Source of the DNA: Deltaproteobacteria bacterium | GTDB taxonomy: Bacteria > Myxococcota > B64-G9 | DNA: 13,919 nt | NCBI GenBank assembly: GCA_003647095.1 | Contig: QMME01000068.1 | Coordinates: 1-13,919, forward strand | Reading direction: 5' to 3' | Shown: positions 6,446 through 13,842 of the stretch, piece after piece | How the letters are laid out: the number at the start of each line of letters is the position of its first letter | Numbering within the stretch: the stretch's first letter is position 1 | The notes under the pieces: generated by a model | The model's database searches: none | Seen by the model: only the letters and a program-made list of their open reading frames with translations | Told to the model about the DNA's origin: nothing | Position numbers and translations under genes: made by a program

Positions 6446-6568
6446 GGATTTTCCAGATCGGCCGTGAGATCAAGGAGCCGCGAGAAAATGGCCGCAGTCG
6501 TAGTTCACCTACGTCGAGGACCATTTTCGAAGCGGCGACGCAGAGATCGCGGCCGAGGTGGAAAATCC
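6446..6568. repeat. 123-bp imperfect palindromic intergenic element
   Basis: The gap between the two kinases holds a long nested inverted repeat. Outer arms: GGATTTTCC (6446-6454) with GGAAAATCC (6560-6568), perfect. Next: TCGGCCGTGAGATC (6458-6471) with GATCGCGGCCGA (6545-6556), paired apart from a 2-base bulge and a wobble. Inner arms: GCCGC (6477-6481) with GCGGC (6532-6536), and GAAAATGG (6484-6491) with CCATTTTC (6521-6528), perfect. Apex: CGTAG (6499-6503), loop TTCAC, CTACG (6509-6513). As RNA it would fold into one long stem-loop. It looks like a dispersed palindromic element or small non-autonomous mobile element; copy number cannot be judged from this window. Its position would insulate the second kinase from the first. 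Confidence 0.75.
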
Positions 6569-6584
6569 AGGGCGGCGGTGATGG

Positions 6585-6613
6585 TTGCACCGGCCGGCAC
6601 TACGGGGTATGTT
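6585..6613 (+). promoter_or_regulatory. Possible promoter of the hybrid kinase
   Basis: TTGCAC (6585-6590) and TATGTT (6608-6613) are separated by 17 bases, just downstream of the palindromic element. The -35 box is poor (three of six) and the -10 box fair (four of six). The start site would be near 6620, leaving a leader of about 39 bases. Confidence 0.35.
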
Positions 6614-6632
6614 GTTCGGGCACTGACAAGCT

Positions 6633-6647
6633 GGTGGTGAAACCACC
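6633..6647 (+). promoter_or_regulatory. Leader hairpin before the hybrid kinase start
   Basis: GGTGGT (6633-6638), loop GAA, ACCACC (6642-6647) form a perfect 6-bp hairpin ending 11 bases before the ATG at 6659. No Shine-Dalgarno sequence lies between hairpin and start; the intervening bases are A/C-rich (GAGACAACAA). The hairpin may shape translation initiation; this is inference. Confidence 0.4.
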
Positions 6648-6658
6648 CGAGACAACAA

Positions 6659-8566
6659 ATGACACCACAAGCAGCGTCACGGTTGAAGGAACTGCTACAA
6701 TCACTGCAGGAGCACCTGCCGGCCGGTACTGACCGGCAACTGCAGGCCCTGCTGCAGGCCGCGGTGGAGGAAGGCGAGAGACTCGAATTGCAGCGGAGCC
6801 AGGCCGAGGAGAAACTGGCCCAGGCCGGGCGCCTGGCCGAGTTCGGCCTGATGGCAGCAGCCATCCTGCACGAGATGAACCAGCCCCTGCTGGGGCTCAA
6901 GGGATTCTCCGCTCTCATCGGCGAGGCCCTCGCCAAACAGCAGCAGGAGAAAATTACCGAGTGGCTGGACGAGATCCGCAACCAGGTGGATCGCATGCAC
7001 GAGTTGCAACGCCAGGCCACCAGCTTCCTGCGGGGCGACGGGCAACAGCATTCCTGCCAACTGACCGAGTGCCTGCAAAGGGCGCTGCGGTTGTTTGCCC
7101 AGCGAATGCGACGCCGGCAGATAGCAACCCAGGTAACCCTGCCGGACGACTTGCCGGAATTGAAAATCTCCGCCTTGCACCTGACCTCGCTGCTGGTCAA
7201 CCTGATCGGCAATGCCGTCGATGCCATGCCCCAAGGGGGTCAGCTGCTCGTTACCGCTGCAGCAAGTCCCACCGGCGATACCGTCGACATCTGGGTAGGT
7301 GACAGCGGCAGCGGCATCCCCCCCGGGCAACGGGAACGCATCTTCGAGCCGTTCTTCACCAGCAAGGGAGACCAGGGGACCGGCCTGGGGCTCTACCTCA
7401 GCCGCCGCCTGGCCGAACTGCACGGCGGCAGCCTGGAGCTGGCGGATCCCGGCCAGTTGCCCGGCCGGTTTGCAGCCAGCACCGTCTTCCTGGTGCGCCT
7501 GCCCGTCGTTGCTCCCGCCCCCGAACAGCAGGCCCGGACGGCCGTATCCGCTGACGACGCATCCGCCGTCCCGGCGGCCACCGCCATCAACCAGCGTCTC
7601 CTGGAACACATCCGCACCCTGCAGGTAAGCCAGCGGGTGCTCGTCGTCGACGATGAACCCGTGGTGCAGAAGGTGCTGTCCGAGTACCTGGCCAGCCACA
7701 ACATCCTCTGCGATGTCTGCAACCTGGCCGAGGAGGCCAGCGAACGCCTGGCCGACCAGAACTATGCCGTGCTCCTGGTAGACAAGAACCTGCCCGGCAT
7801 GAGCGGGCTGGAGCTGCTGCAACGGGTCAAGGACACCCATCCCGCCACCGAGGTGATCATCATCACCGGCTACGCCTCCACGGAATCGGCCCTGCAATCA
7901 CTGGCGGCCGGGGCCTACGATTACGTACCCAAGCCCTTTCCCAGCCTCGACCACGTGGGAACCAAGATCAAGGGAGCGCTGGCCCGGCACGACTTCGAGG
8001 TGCGCATCGGCTCGGTCATCGGGTTCCTCAGCCGCACCTGCCAGCAGATGCTGAGCGAACTCGACGCCGGGGCGCAGCGCGACAGCCTGCTGGCCCTGGA
8101 GCGGGCCCTGCAAGAACAGGATGATTGCCCGGGCTCGGCGCTACTCGTCTGCGGACCCAATTCCATGGTCAACAGCGTGCGCCAGCTCGGCTACCAGACC
8201 AGCCAGGTGAACGACCTGGAACAGTTGCACGACAAGCTGCAAAGGGGAGAGGCCCAGGTGGTGGTCTTCGTGGAGGAGGAGACGGGTCCCCGCGGCGCCG
8301 AGGCGGTCCGCACCATTCACGGCGCCAATCCCGACGCCGCGGTGCTGGTGGTGGCCCGCGAGGCCAGCTTGCAATCGGTGGTCGAGGCCATCGGCGTGGG
8401 CGTGGGCGATTACCTGGTTCGTCCCCTGGAGGGCCGCGATTTCCTGGCCCCGCGCCTGGAACGCCTGATAGAACGCCAGCGGCGCCTCAACCGTTACCGG
8501 CGGGTCATCGAGTCCCTCAAGCGTCTCAACATCGATCTGCAGGGCATCGCCGGTATCAAATCCTGA
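6659..8566 (+). CDS. Soluble hybrid histidine kinase with receiver and degenerate receiver
   Basis: A 635-aa cytoplasmic kinase without membrane segments or a PAS domain. Residues 1 to about 60 form a Leu/Gln/Glu-rich coiled coil. HisKA carries phosphoacceptor H71 in AAAILHEMNQPLLGLKG; the ATPase has N185 (NLIGNAVDAM), DSGSGIP from D215, FEPFFTSK and GTGLGLYLSRRL. The first receiver (about 327-445) is complete: D331/D332, phosphoacceptor D375 in LLVDKNLPGMSG, and K425 in YVPKPF. A second receiver-like domain (about 495-610) keeps the alternating fold but has CGPN in place of the acidic pair, E539-E541 at the phosphoacceptor position, and R588 instead of lysine (DYLVRPL), so it should not be phosphorylated. 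A charged helix ends the protein. The sensory input is not evident and may come through the coiled coil or a partner. The threonine aldolase gene begins within 16 bases of its stop. Confidence 0.9.
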   Translation: MTPQAASRLKELLQSLQEHLPAGTDRQLQALLQAAVEEGERLELQRSQAEEKLAQAGRLAEFGLMAAAILHEMNQPLLGLKGFSALIGEALAKQQQEKITEWLDEIRNQVDRMHELQRQATSFLRGDGQQHSCQLTECLQRALRLFAQRMRRRQIATQVTLPDDLPELKISALHLTSLLVNLIGNAVDAMPQGGQLLVTAAASPTGDTVDIWVGDSGSGIPPGQRERIFEPFFTSKGDQGTGLGLYLSRRLAELHGGSLELADPGQLPGRFAASTVFLVRLPVVAPAPEQQARTAVSADDASAVPAATAINQRLLEHIRTLQVSQRVLVVDDEPVVQKVLSEYLASHNILCDVCNLAEEASERLADQNYAVLLVDKNLPGMSGLELLQRVKDTHPATEVIIITGYASTESALQSLAAGAYDYVPKPFPSLDHVGTKIKGALARHDFEVRIGSVIGFLSRTCQQMLSELDAGAQRDSLLALERALQEQDDCPGSALLVCGPNSMVNSVRQLGYQTSQVNDLEQLHDKLQRGEAQVVVFVEEETGPRGAEAVRTIHGANPDAAVLVVAREASLQSVVEAIGVGVGDYLVRPLEGRDFLAPRLERLIERQRRLNRYRRVIESLKRLNIDLQGIAGIKS

Positions 8567-8581
8567 AGAAAGGTGTGTGAC

Positions 8582-9631
8582 TTGCCCGACGATGGCGACA
8601 TCCTCGATTTCCGTTCCGATACCATCACCCGCCCTTCGGCCGGCATGCGCCAGGCCATGGCCCGGGCCGAGGTCGGTGACGACGTCTTCGGCGAGGACCC
8701 CACGGTACGACGCCTGGAGCAGCGTGCCGCCGAGCTATGCGGTCGCGAGGCGGCCCTGCTGGTGCCCTCGGGTACCATGGCCAACCTCATCGGCCTGGCC
8801 TTGCACTGCCAGCGCGGCGACGAGGTGATCCTGGAACGGCGCACCCATTCCTTCTCGCACGAGGTGGGAGGCGGGGCGGCGCTGTTCGGCATCCTGTTTC
8901 ATCCCCTGGAGAGCGCGGACGGCCGCCTGCTGCCGGAACAGGTCGAGGAGGCGATACGCCCCGTCGATGTCCACCAGCCTCGTACCCGGCTGGTGGTCGT
9001 GGAAAACAGCATCAACCTGGCCGGGGGCCTGCTCTATCCCTTCGAGTTGTTGCGGCGCCTGCGCCAGCTCACCCGGCAACGGGGGCTGGGCCTGCACCTG
9101 GATGGTGCCCGTATTTTCAACGCCGCCGTGGCCAGCGGCGTCGAGCCGGCCACCTGGGCAGCCCAGGTGGACACGCTTTCCTTCTGCCTCTCCAAGGGAT
9201 TGGGCTGCCCGGTAGGCTCCCTGTTCGTGGGCGACCGGGAACAGGTCGACCAGGCCCGCTGGCTGCGCAAGATGCTCGGCGGCGGTATGCGCCAGGCCGG
9301 CATCATCGCCGCCGCCGGCCTCTACGCCCTGGAGCACAACATCGCGCGCCTGGCCGAGGATCACGCCCGGGCCCGGGAACTGGCCGCGGGCCTGCGCCAA
9401 TGCCTGGACGAACGCTTCCGGGTACAGCCGGTGGAGACCAACATGGTGCTGATACATACCGACAGTGCCGCCACCACCGAGACCACGCTGGCCTCCTGGC
9501 GCCGGGCCGGGGTGCTGGCCCTGGCCCCCTCGCCCACCACCATCCGGCTGGTGACCCACCTGGACATCCCCGCCGCCGGCGCCCGCCAGGCCGTGGAACG
9601 GATATCCAGGGCAACCCGGGAGCAAGGCTGA
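8582..9631 (+). CDS. ltaE: Low-specificity L-threonine aldolase
   Basis: Cytoplasmic PLP enzyme cleaving L-threonine and allo-threonine to glycine and acetaldehyde. About 350 aa, the usual length. Family landmarks: DFRSDTITRPSAGMRQAMA near the N-terminus; GDDVFGEDPTVRRLE; LLVPSGTMANLIGL; HSFSHEVGGGA; the PLP-contacting aspartate in LHLDGARIFNAAV; and the Schiff-base lysine in SFCLSKGLGCPVGS (about residue 205). The start is uncertain: TTG at 8582 has AGAAAGG 8 bases upstream, whereas an in-frame GTG at 8573 overlaps that motif; I prefer TTG. The gene starts 15 bases after the hybrid kinase stop and its own stop overlaps the next start (TGATG), so it is probably translated in one message with both. 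The acetaldehyde it releases is a possible substrate for the nearby aldehyde oxidoreductase, but that link is speculation. Confidence 0.93.
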   Translation: MPDDGDILDFRSDTITRPSAGMRQAMARAEVGDDVFGEDPTVRRLEQRAAELCGREAALLVPSGTMANLIGLALHCQRGDEVILERRTHSFSHEVGGGAALFGILFHPLESADGRLLPEQVEEAIRPVDVHQPRTRLVVVENSINLAGGLLYPFELLRRLRQLTRQRGLGLHLDGARIFNAAVASGVEPATWAAQVDTLSFCLSKGLGCPVGSLFVGDREQVDQARWLRKMLGGGMRQAGIIAAAGLYALEHNIARLAEDHARARELAAGLRQCLDERFRVQPVETNMVLIHTDSAATTETTLASWRRAGVLALAPSPTTIRLVTHLDIPAAGARQAVERISRATREQG

Positions 9632-10671
9632 TGCTGCGAAGAACCGTTGCCTGCTTGCTGGCGGTGCCGCTCCTGCTGGCGGTGCCGGCCCGGGCCGACG
9701 ACTCGGGGCAGGTCATCAAGGTCCACTTGCAGGACCGGGTTCCCGCCGGGCGGCAGCCGACGCTGACGGTGGCGGTGTTCGCCGACCTGGGCCGGCTGGC
9801 GGTGACCCTGCAGCGTGACGACGGACGAAAGTTCGCCCAGCAACTGGTCAACGTCCCCCGCGATTCCCGGCGCACCTTCTACCTGCCGCAGCGCAGCGGC
9901 CGGCACCGCTGGCGGGGCAGCCTGGAGGTGGAACTGGCCGGCGGCGGCGAGGGCGGCCGCATGAACCTGGACTTCGCCTGCGAGGTGGTCTCCAGCCTGG
10001 GACTGGTGGTCTCGCGCTCCGACCTCGACATCCAGGCCCGGCGGCTGGTGCTGCGGGCCCGGCGCCCGCTGCAGCGCGTGGACCTGAGCATCACCAGCGA
10101 CGACGGCCGGCAGGTCCACCGCGCCAGCCACAAGTTCGAGCAGGCCACCCGCCGGGTGGTGCTCGACTGGCCGCCGCACCCGGGCCGGCTGATGAAGATC
10201 GACCTGGAAGCCCACGACAGTTCCGGCATCTCCGAGCGCCTGCAGCTGGTGCCCTGGCACTACGCCATTCCCCACCAGGAAGTGGAATTCGACACCGGGC
10301 GCTGGGAGATAAAGCCCGACCAGCTCCCCCGGCTGGAGCACAGCTACCGGCTGCTACAGGCCGGCCTGAAGAAATACGGCCGGCTGCTGGAGGTGAAGCT
10401 GTTCATAGCCGGCTACACCGACACCGTGGCCGGGGCCGACTACAACCGGCAACTGAGCGAGAAGCGCGCCCGTGCCATCGCCGAGTACTTTCGCCGGCAG
10501 GGCTTCGCCTATCCCATCTACTACCAGGGATTCGGCGAGAAGGGCCTGAAGGTGCCCACCCCGGACGAAACCGCCGAACCGCGCAACCGCCGGGCCGAGT
10601 ACGTGCTGGCGGCCGAGCCCCCGCCGCTGGAAGTCGCGGGAGCGGAACTGCGCTGGAAGAGATTGCAGTAG
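9631..10671 (+). CDS. OmpA-family periplasmic protein
   Basis: A 346-aa exported protein. Residues 1-22 are a Sec signal peptide (MLRR, leucine/valine core, cleavage after ARA). Residues about 25-210 are beta-rich, without a family I recognise, and look like one or two immunoglobulin-like modules (for example LVVSRSDLDIQARRLVLRARRPLQRVDLSI). Residues about 215-335 are an OmpA C-terminal domain: VEFDTGRWEIKP, IAGYTDTV with D264, NRQLSEKRARAIAEYFRRQGF, QGFGEKG, and the peptidoglycan-contacting arginines R320/R321 in NRRAEYVLA. D264 and these arginines are the residues expected to bind diaminopimelate. There is no lipobox and no beta-barrel, so it is probably a soluble peptidoglycan-anchored protein. 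The ATG shares its A with the aldolase stop codon, so it is translationally coupled; reading open further upstream in this frame is antisense-free shadow of the aldolase. Confidence 0.88.
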   Translation: MLRRTVACLLAVPLLLAVPARADDSGQVIKVHLQDRVPAGRQPTLTVAVFADLGRLAVTLQRDDGRKFAQQLVNVPRDSRRTFYLPQRSGRHRWRGSLEVELAGGGEGGRMNLDFACEVVSSLGLVVSRSDLDIQARRLVLRARRPLQRVDLSITSDDGRQVHRASHKFEQATRRVVLDWPPHPGRLMKIDLEAHDSSGISERLQLVPWHYAIPHQEVEFDTGRWEIKPDQLPRLEHSYRLLQAGLKKYGRLLEVKLFIAGYTDTVAGADYNRQLSEKRARAIAEYFRRQGFAYPIYYQGFGEKGLKVPTPDETAEPRNRRAEYVLAAEPPPLEVAGAELRWKRLQ

Positions 10672-10699
10672 CCAGCGGCAACTTTCGGCAAGGGTGCTG

Positions 10700-10728
10700 G
10701 GCGGGGAAAAGTTTTTTCCTCTCCCGCC
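10700..10728 (+). other. Hairpin between the OmpA-family gene and the response regulator
   Basis: GGCGGG (10700-10705) pairs with CCCGCC (10723-10728), and GGAAAA (10705-10710) with TTTTCC (10714-10719), giving a stem with a 3-base bulge and loop GTT. It begins 29 bases after the OmpA-family stop. No T-run follows the stem, so it could be a weak terminator, an mRNA-stabilising hairpin, or a protein site near the promoter of the downstream regulator. Confidence 0.45.
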
Positions 10729-10768
10729 GGGCATGCTAGGCTGACCGTACGATCAGGGGAGGAGGACC

Positions 10769-12157
10769 ATGGCAGGCAAGAACATCGGCAGTCTACTCGT
10801 GGAACAGGGCGTGGTATCGGTGGAACAGCTGAAAACCGCGCTGGAGCGGCAGCGCCGCTTCGGCGGGCGCCTGGCCACCTGTTGCCTGGCCCAGGGCTAT
10901 GCCGATGAGAAGACCCTGGCCCGGGTGCTTTCCCGGCAGCAGGGCGTGCCCTACGTGGTGCTGTCGCATTGCTGCATCGCCCTGGAGTTGCTGGAGCTGC
11001 TTTCGCTGGAAGCGGCCCGCAAGCTGCAGGTGCTGCCGGTATCCCGGCAAGACAAGGAGCTGCTGCTGGCCATGGCCGATCCCACCGACATGGCCCGCAT
11101 CGACGAGGTGCGCTTCAGCACCGGCCTGCGGATCATCGAGCACGGAGCCCTGGCCGGCATGCTGGAAGACACCATAGAGGAAGCCTACCGGCTGAGAGGC
11201 GGTAGTGCCCGCTTCTGGCAGGGCCAGGACTTCGACCCTTCCCAACCCTTCGGCGAGGCCGGCCACGTGGAGATCGTCATGGCCGGTGACGAACGCACCG
11301 CGCAACTGACGCCGGCGCCCCTCAAGGTGGGCCCCGATCCCGCTTCCTGGGTCGAAGACCTGCAGCAGAAGCCGCCGGCCGCACCACCGTCCGGACAACG
11401 ACGGACGGTGCTGGTGGTCGACGACGAGCCCGAGATCAGGCGCCTGCTGACCACCTTCCTGGGAAAGGCCGGCTTCGAGGTCTGGCAGGCCGCCGACGGC
11501 AGCGAGGCCGTCAAGCTGCTGGCCCAGCGCCACCCGGCGGCCCTGGTGCTGGACGCCATGCTGCCCGGGGTCCACGGCTTCGACATCTGCCAGCGCGTCA
11601 AGAATTCCGCGGCCACGCGCCACATCGTGGTGGTGATGATCAGCGCCGTCTACCGGGGCTGGCGTTACGCCGAGGACGTCAAGCGCCTGTACGGGGCCGA
11701 CGCCTTCCTGGAAAAACCGCTGCGGCTCGACGAACTGAAGCACGTGCTGGAGAAGGCCCTGCAGGGACAGCGCCCCGACGGGGAAGACGACCAGCAGTTG
11801 GACCAGCAGGCGGCCGGCCTGCTCTACCAGGCCGCCGAGGCCTTCCGGCGCGGCGAACTCATCCAGGCCATCCAGTTGCTGGAGCAGGCCACCGGCATCT
11901 CTCCCTTCTCCGCCCACCTGCACCACCGCCTGGGTCTGCTCTACGACAAGCTGGGCGAGTCCTTCCGGGCCCTGGCCTCGCTGGAAAGAGCGGCGGAACT
12001 GGAACCCGGCCTGCAGGTCCTGGTGGCCCTGGCCCGGCTTTACGAAAAGACCGGGTTCCGCGCCAAGGCCTACGAAGCCTGGGAGCGGGCGCTGCGCCTG
12101 TGCGAGGATCCGGCCGAGTCGGCCAGCATCAAGGCCATGATGGAAAAGCTGCTCTGA
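10769..12157 (+). CDS. GspE-N/MshE-N - receiver - TPR response regulator
   Basis: A 462-aa cytoplasmic protein with three modules. Residues 1 to about 150 match the N-terminal domain of type II secretion/pilus ATPases (GspE-N, MshE-N): IGSLLVEQGVVSVEQLKTAL, GGRLATCCLAQGYADEKTL, ARVLSRQQGVPYV, then LPVSRQDKELLLAMADPTD. No ATPase follows. Residues about 212-330 are a receiver with D218/D219, phosphoacceptor D262 (LVLDAMLPG) and K316 (FLEKPL). Residues about 345-460 hold TPR-like repeats (HHRLGLLYDKLGESFRALASLERAAELEP). MshE-N domains can bind cyclic-di-GMP through paired RLGxxL motifs; here the first has N5 for Arg and the second keeps R34 but has A36 for Gly, so binding is doubtful. An AGGAGG site precedes the ATG. 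There is no DNA-binding output; the TPR region probably docks a partner, perhaps a pilus, secretion or motility component. Confidence 0.87.
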   Translation: MAGKNIGSLLVEQGVVSVEQLKTALERQRRFGGRLATCCLAQGYADEKTLARVLSRQQGVPYVVLSHCCIALELLELLSLEAARKLQVLPVSRQDKELLLAMADPTDMARIDEVRFSTGLRIIEHGALAGMLEDTIEEAYRLRGGSARFWQGQDFDPSQPFGEAGHVEIVMAGDERTAQLTPAPLKVGPDPASWVEDLQQKPPAAPPSGQRRTVLVVDDEPEIRRLLTTFLGKAGFEVWQAADGSEAVKLLAQRHPAALVLDAMLPGVHGFDICQRVKNSAATRHIVVVMISAVYRGWRYAEDVKRLYGADAFLEKPLRLDELKHVLEKALQGQRPDGEDDQQLDQQAAGLLYQAAEAFRRGELIQAIQLLEQATGISPFSAHLHHRLGLLYDKLGESFRALASLERAAELEPGLQVLVALARLYEKTGFRAKAYEAWERALRLCEDPAESASIKAMMEKLL

Positions 12158-12217
12158 GACCCGTTCGGTGAGAACGCCGGCAACCGCGAGTGGCAACTCG
12201 GCGATACCGGAGCGTCA

Positions 12218-12252
12218 GGGGCCCCAACCCGCCATTACAACGTTGGGGTCCC
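12218..12252. terminator. Bidirectional hairpin between convergent genes
   Basis: GGGGCCCCAAC (12218-12228) and GTTGGGGTCCC (12242-12252) form an 11-bp stem, with a single G-T wobble, around a 13-base loop. It lies between the stops of the regulator (12157) and the convergent transporter (12282), the expected place for a shared terminator. There is no T-run on either strand. A smaller stem, CGAGT-GGCA-ACTCG (12187-12200), precedes it. Confidence 0.6.
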
Positions 12253-12281
12253 GGTTCGGAAGGGAGCCACCAGCGTCCGGC

Positions 12282-13760
12282 CTAGCCACTGCCGCCGGTG
12301 GTCTTCGGTCGGGGCTTGGCGTTCCACAGTAGTAGGGCGAGGACGAAGCCGATGACAGCCATGGGAATCATGGCCAGGGGCCATACCAGCCAGTTGTCGG
12401 GATTGGTAGCAGGCCCCGTCAGTCTCCCAGCGGCATCCAGCTGGTCCTTGGGCAGCAACACGCCGTAGACCAACGACATGAAACCGGTTCCCAGGTAGAC
12501 GAAACCGTCGATTATCCCCACGGCGATCCCCGCGTTCCTGGAACCACCGAAGTCCATCGAGGCGGTGCCGGACAACATGCCGTGCACCCCGATTACCGCC
12601 AGCGACATGGCCACCACCAGCCAGCCGACGATCGCCGTCCGGTAGGTGAAGGTCAACACGATCGCCCCCAACAGCAGGATTCCGTACAGGATACCGGCCA
12701 CGGGACCGCGCCGTGATTGAAAGACGTGATCGGAGATGACTCCGGCGAAGACTCCTCCCAGGATCCCGGCCGCGCAAAGCAGCATGCCCCAGTTCTTGTT
12801 GACGAAACCGTCCATCAGCCCCAGCACCGCGTCCGTTTGCCGGGCGAAGCTCTGGTACCACTGCATGATGGCCTGGCGCAGGAACCCGGAGCAGAACTCG
12901 ATGCAGGCGATGGTCATGATGATGGGGTTACGCAGCATCATCTTGAAGACCTTGACCGCCTTCAGCGGCGGTCCCTCTTCCCCCGAGGTCGCATCGCCCA
13001 GATCGATATCGGCGAAGCCAGCTCCGCTGGGACGCTCCTTCACGACGAATACGTCGATGACCCAGAAAACCGCCAGGATACAAGCAGGCACGAGGAAGAC
13101 CCACTCCAGGGAAAGGTGCTTCAGCACCAGCTTGCTCCAGTCGAAGGCGAAATAGACGCCCAGCGAGATGAGAATTCCGAAGACGGCGCCGATCACTCCC
13201 CGCTCGCGAACATTGAACCAGGGGGCGTTGACCTTGACAATGGCCACCGCGCCGAAACTCTGGAAGTACATGTTCAGGGCATAGAGCAGGGAGAACAGCA
13301 AGACGAAGTGTTCGGCCACGATGACGTGGGCCGGGCCGTGGTTGACCAGGCTCCAGGTGGCCAGCCCCATCAACAGGTTGGCCAGGGCGGCTCCTCCCGC
13401 GCCCAGGAGAATGGCCCGCTTGCCGCCGAAACGATCCGTCAGGGGACCGTTGAGCACGAACGAAATACCGTACACGACGGTTCCAACCAGGAAGATGGTG
13501 GCGAAGTCGGCGTTGGCCATGACCGGATTGCCGGCGGCATCCTGCATGCCCCCGAAGGCCGACTGGCTGACCTTGAGGTTGTATCGCCCCATGTACAGGA
13601 AGGCATAGGTGAGGCCCAACGGCACCCAGTTGAAGACGCGACGGCGCCGGAACCCGGCCGAATAGTCGAGGCCCTCCACCTTGGGCAAACGGGCTATCAC
13701 CACCGCCACCGCAGCCAGGAGAATCACTATGGGCAGGAACTCCTCCAGCCAATCGGGCAT
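12282..13760 (-). CDS. MFS transporter, organophosphate:phosphate antiporter type
   Basis: A 492-aa inner-membrane transporter of the major facilitator superfamily, closest in pattern to the GlpT/UhpT (OPA) family that exchanges phosphorylated organic compounds for phosphate. The N-terminus has one extra hydrophobic segment (about 8-25) before the first canonical helix. LTYAFLYMGRYNLKVSQ carries R59, at the place of the substrate-phosphate arginine of GlpT helix 1; NGPLTDRFGGKRAILLGAG is the loop 2-3 MFS motif, and about 12 further hydrophobic segments follow. A long charged central loop (VVKERPSGAGFADIDLGDATSGEEG) separates the halves. The ATG at 13760 is supported by GGAGG 6 bases upstream (complement); 18 more in-frame residues back to 13814 lack such a site. 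It converges on the regulator gene. The substrate is unknown; glycerol-3-phosphate or a sugar phosphate is possible but unproven. Confidence 0.85.
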   Translation of the reverse strand: MPDWLEEFLPIVILLAAVAVVIARLPKVEGLDYSAGFRRRRVFNWVPLGLTYAFLYMGRYNLKVSQSAFGGMQDAAGNPVMANADFATIFLVGTVVYGISFVLNGPLTDRFGGKRAILLGAGGAALANLLMGLATWSLVNHGPAHVIVAEHFVLLFSLLYALNMYFQSFGAVAIVKVNAPWFNVRERGVIGAVFGILISLGVYFAFDWSKLVLKHLSLEWVFLVPACILAVFWVIDVFVVKERPSGAGFADIDLGDATSGEEGPPLKAVKVFKMMLRNPIIMTIACIEFCSGFLRQAIMQWYQSFARQTDAVLGLMDGFVNKNWGMLLCAAGILGGVFAGVISDHVFQSRRGPVAGILYGILLLGAIVLTFTYRTAIVGWLVVAMSLAVIGVHGMLSGTASMDFGGSRNAGIAVGIIDGFVYLGTGFMSLVYGVLLPKDQLDAAGRLTGPATNPDNWLVWPLAMIPMAVIGFVLALLLWNAKPRPKTTGGSG

Positions 13761-13842
13761 GTGCACCTCCAGGGCTCGTGCTCGACCACGGCGCCAGAGT
13801 GCCAGAGAACGCACTTGAACTCAAGGTCGCTGGCAAGCGCGT

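Noticed and set aside
8737..9630. 298-residue N-terminal extension of the OmpA-family frame
   Set aside because: It is the +1 shadow of the threonine aldolase and Arg/Pro/Gly-rich. The signal peptide starts exactly at ATG 9631.
10793..12196. 467-aa open frame antisense to the response regulator
   Set aside because: Same repetitive Gly/Gln/Val/His pattern as other antisense frames, no ribosome site or domain; the sense strand encodes a clear GspE-N/REC/TPR protein.
12235..12861. 208-aa open frame on the minus strand beside the transporter
   Set aside because: Shifted-frame shadow of the MFS transporter, Arg-rich and without hydrophobic segments.
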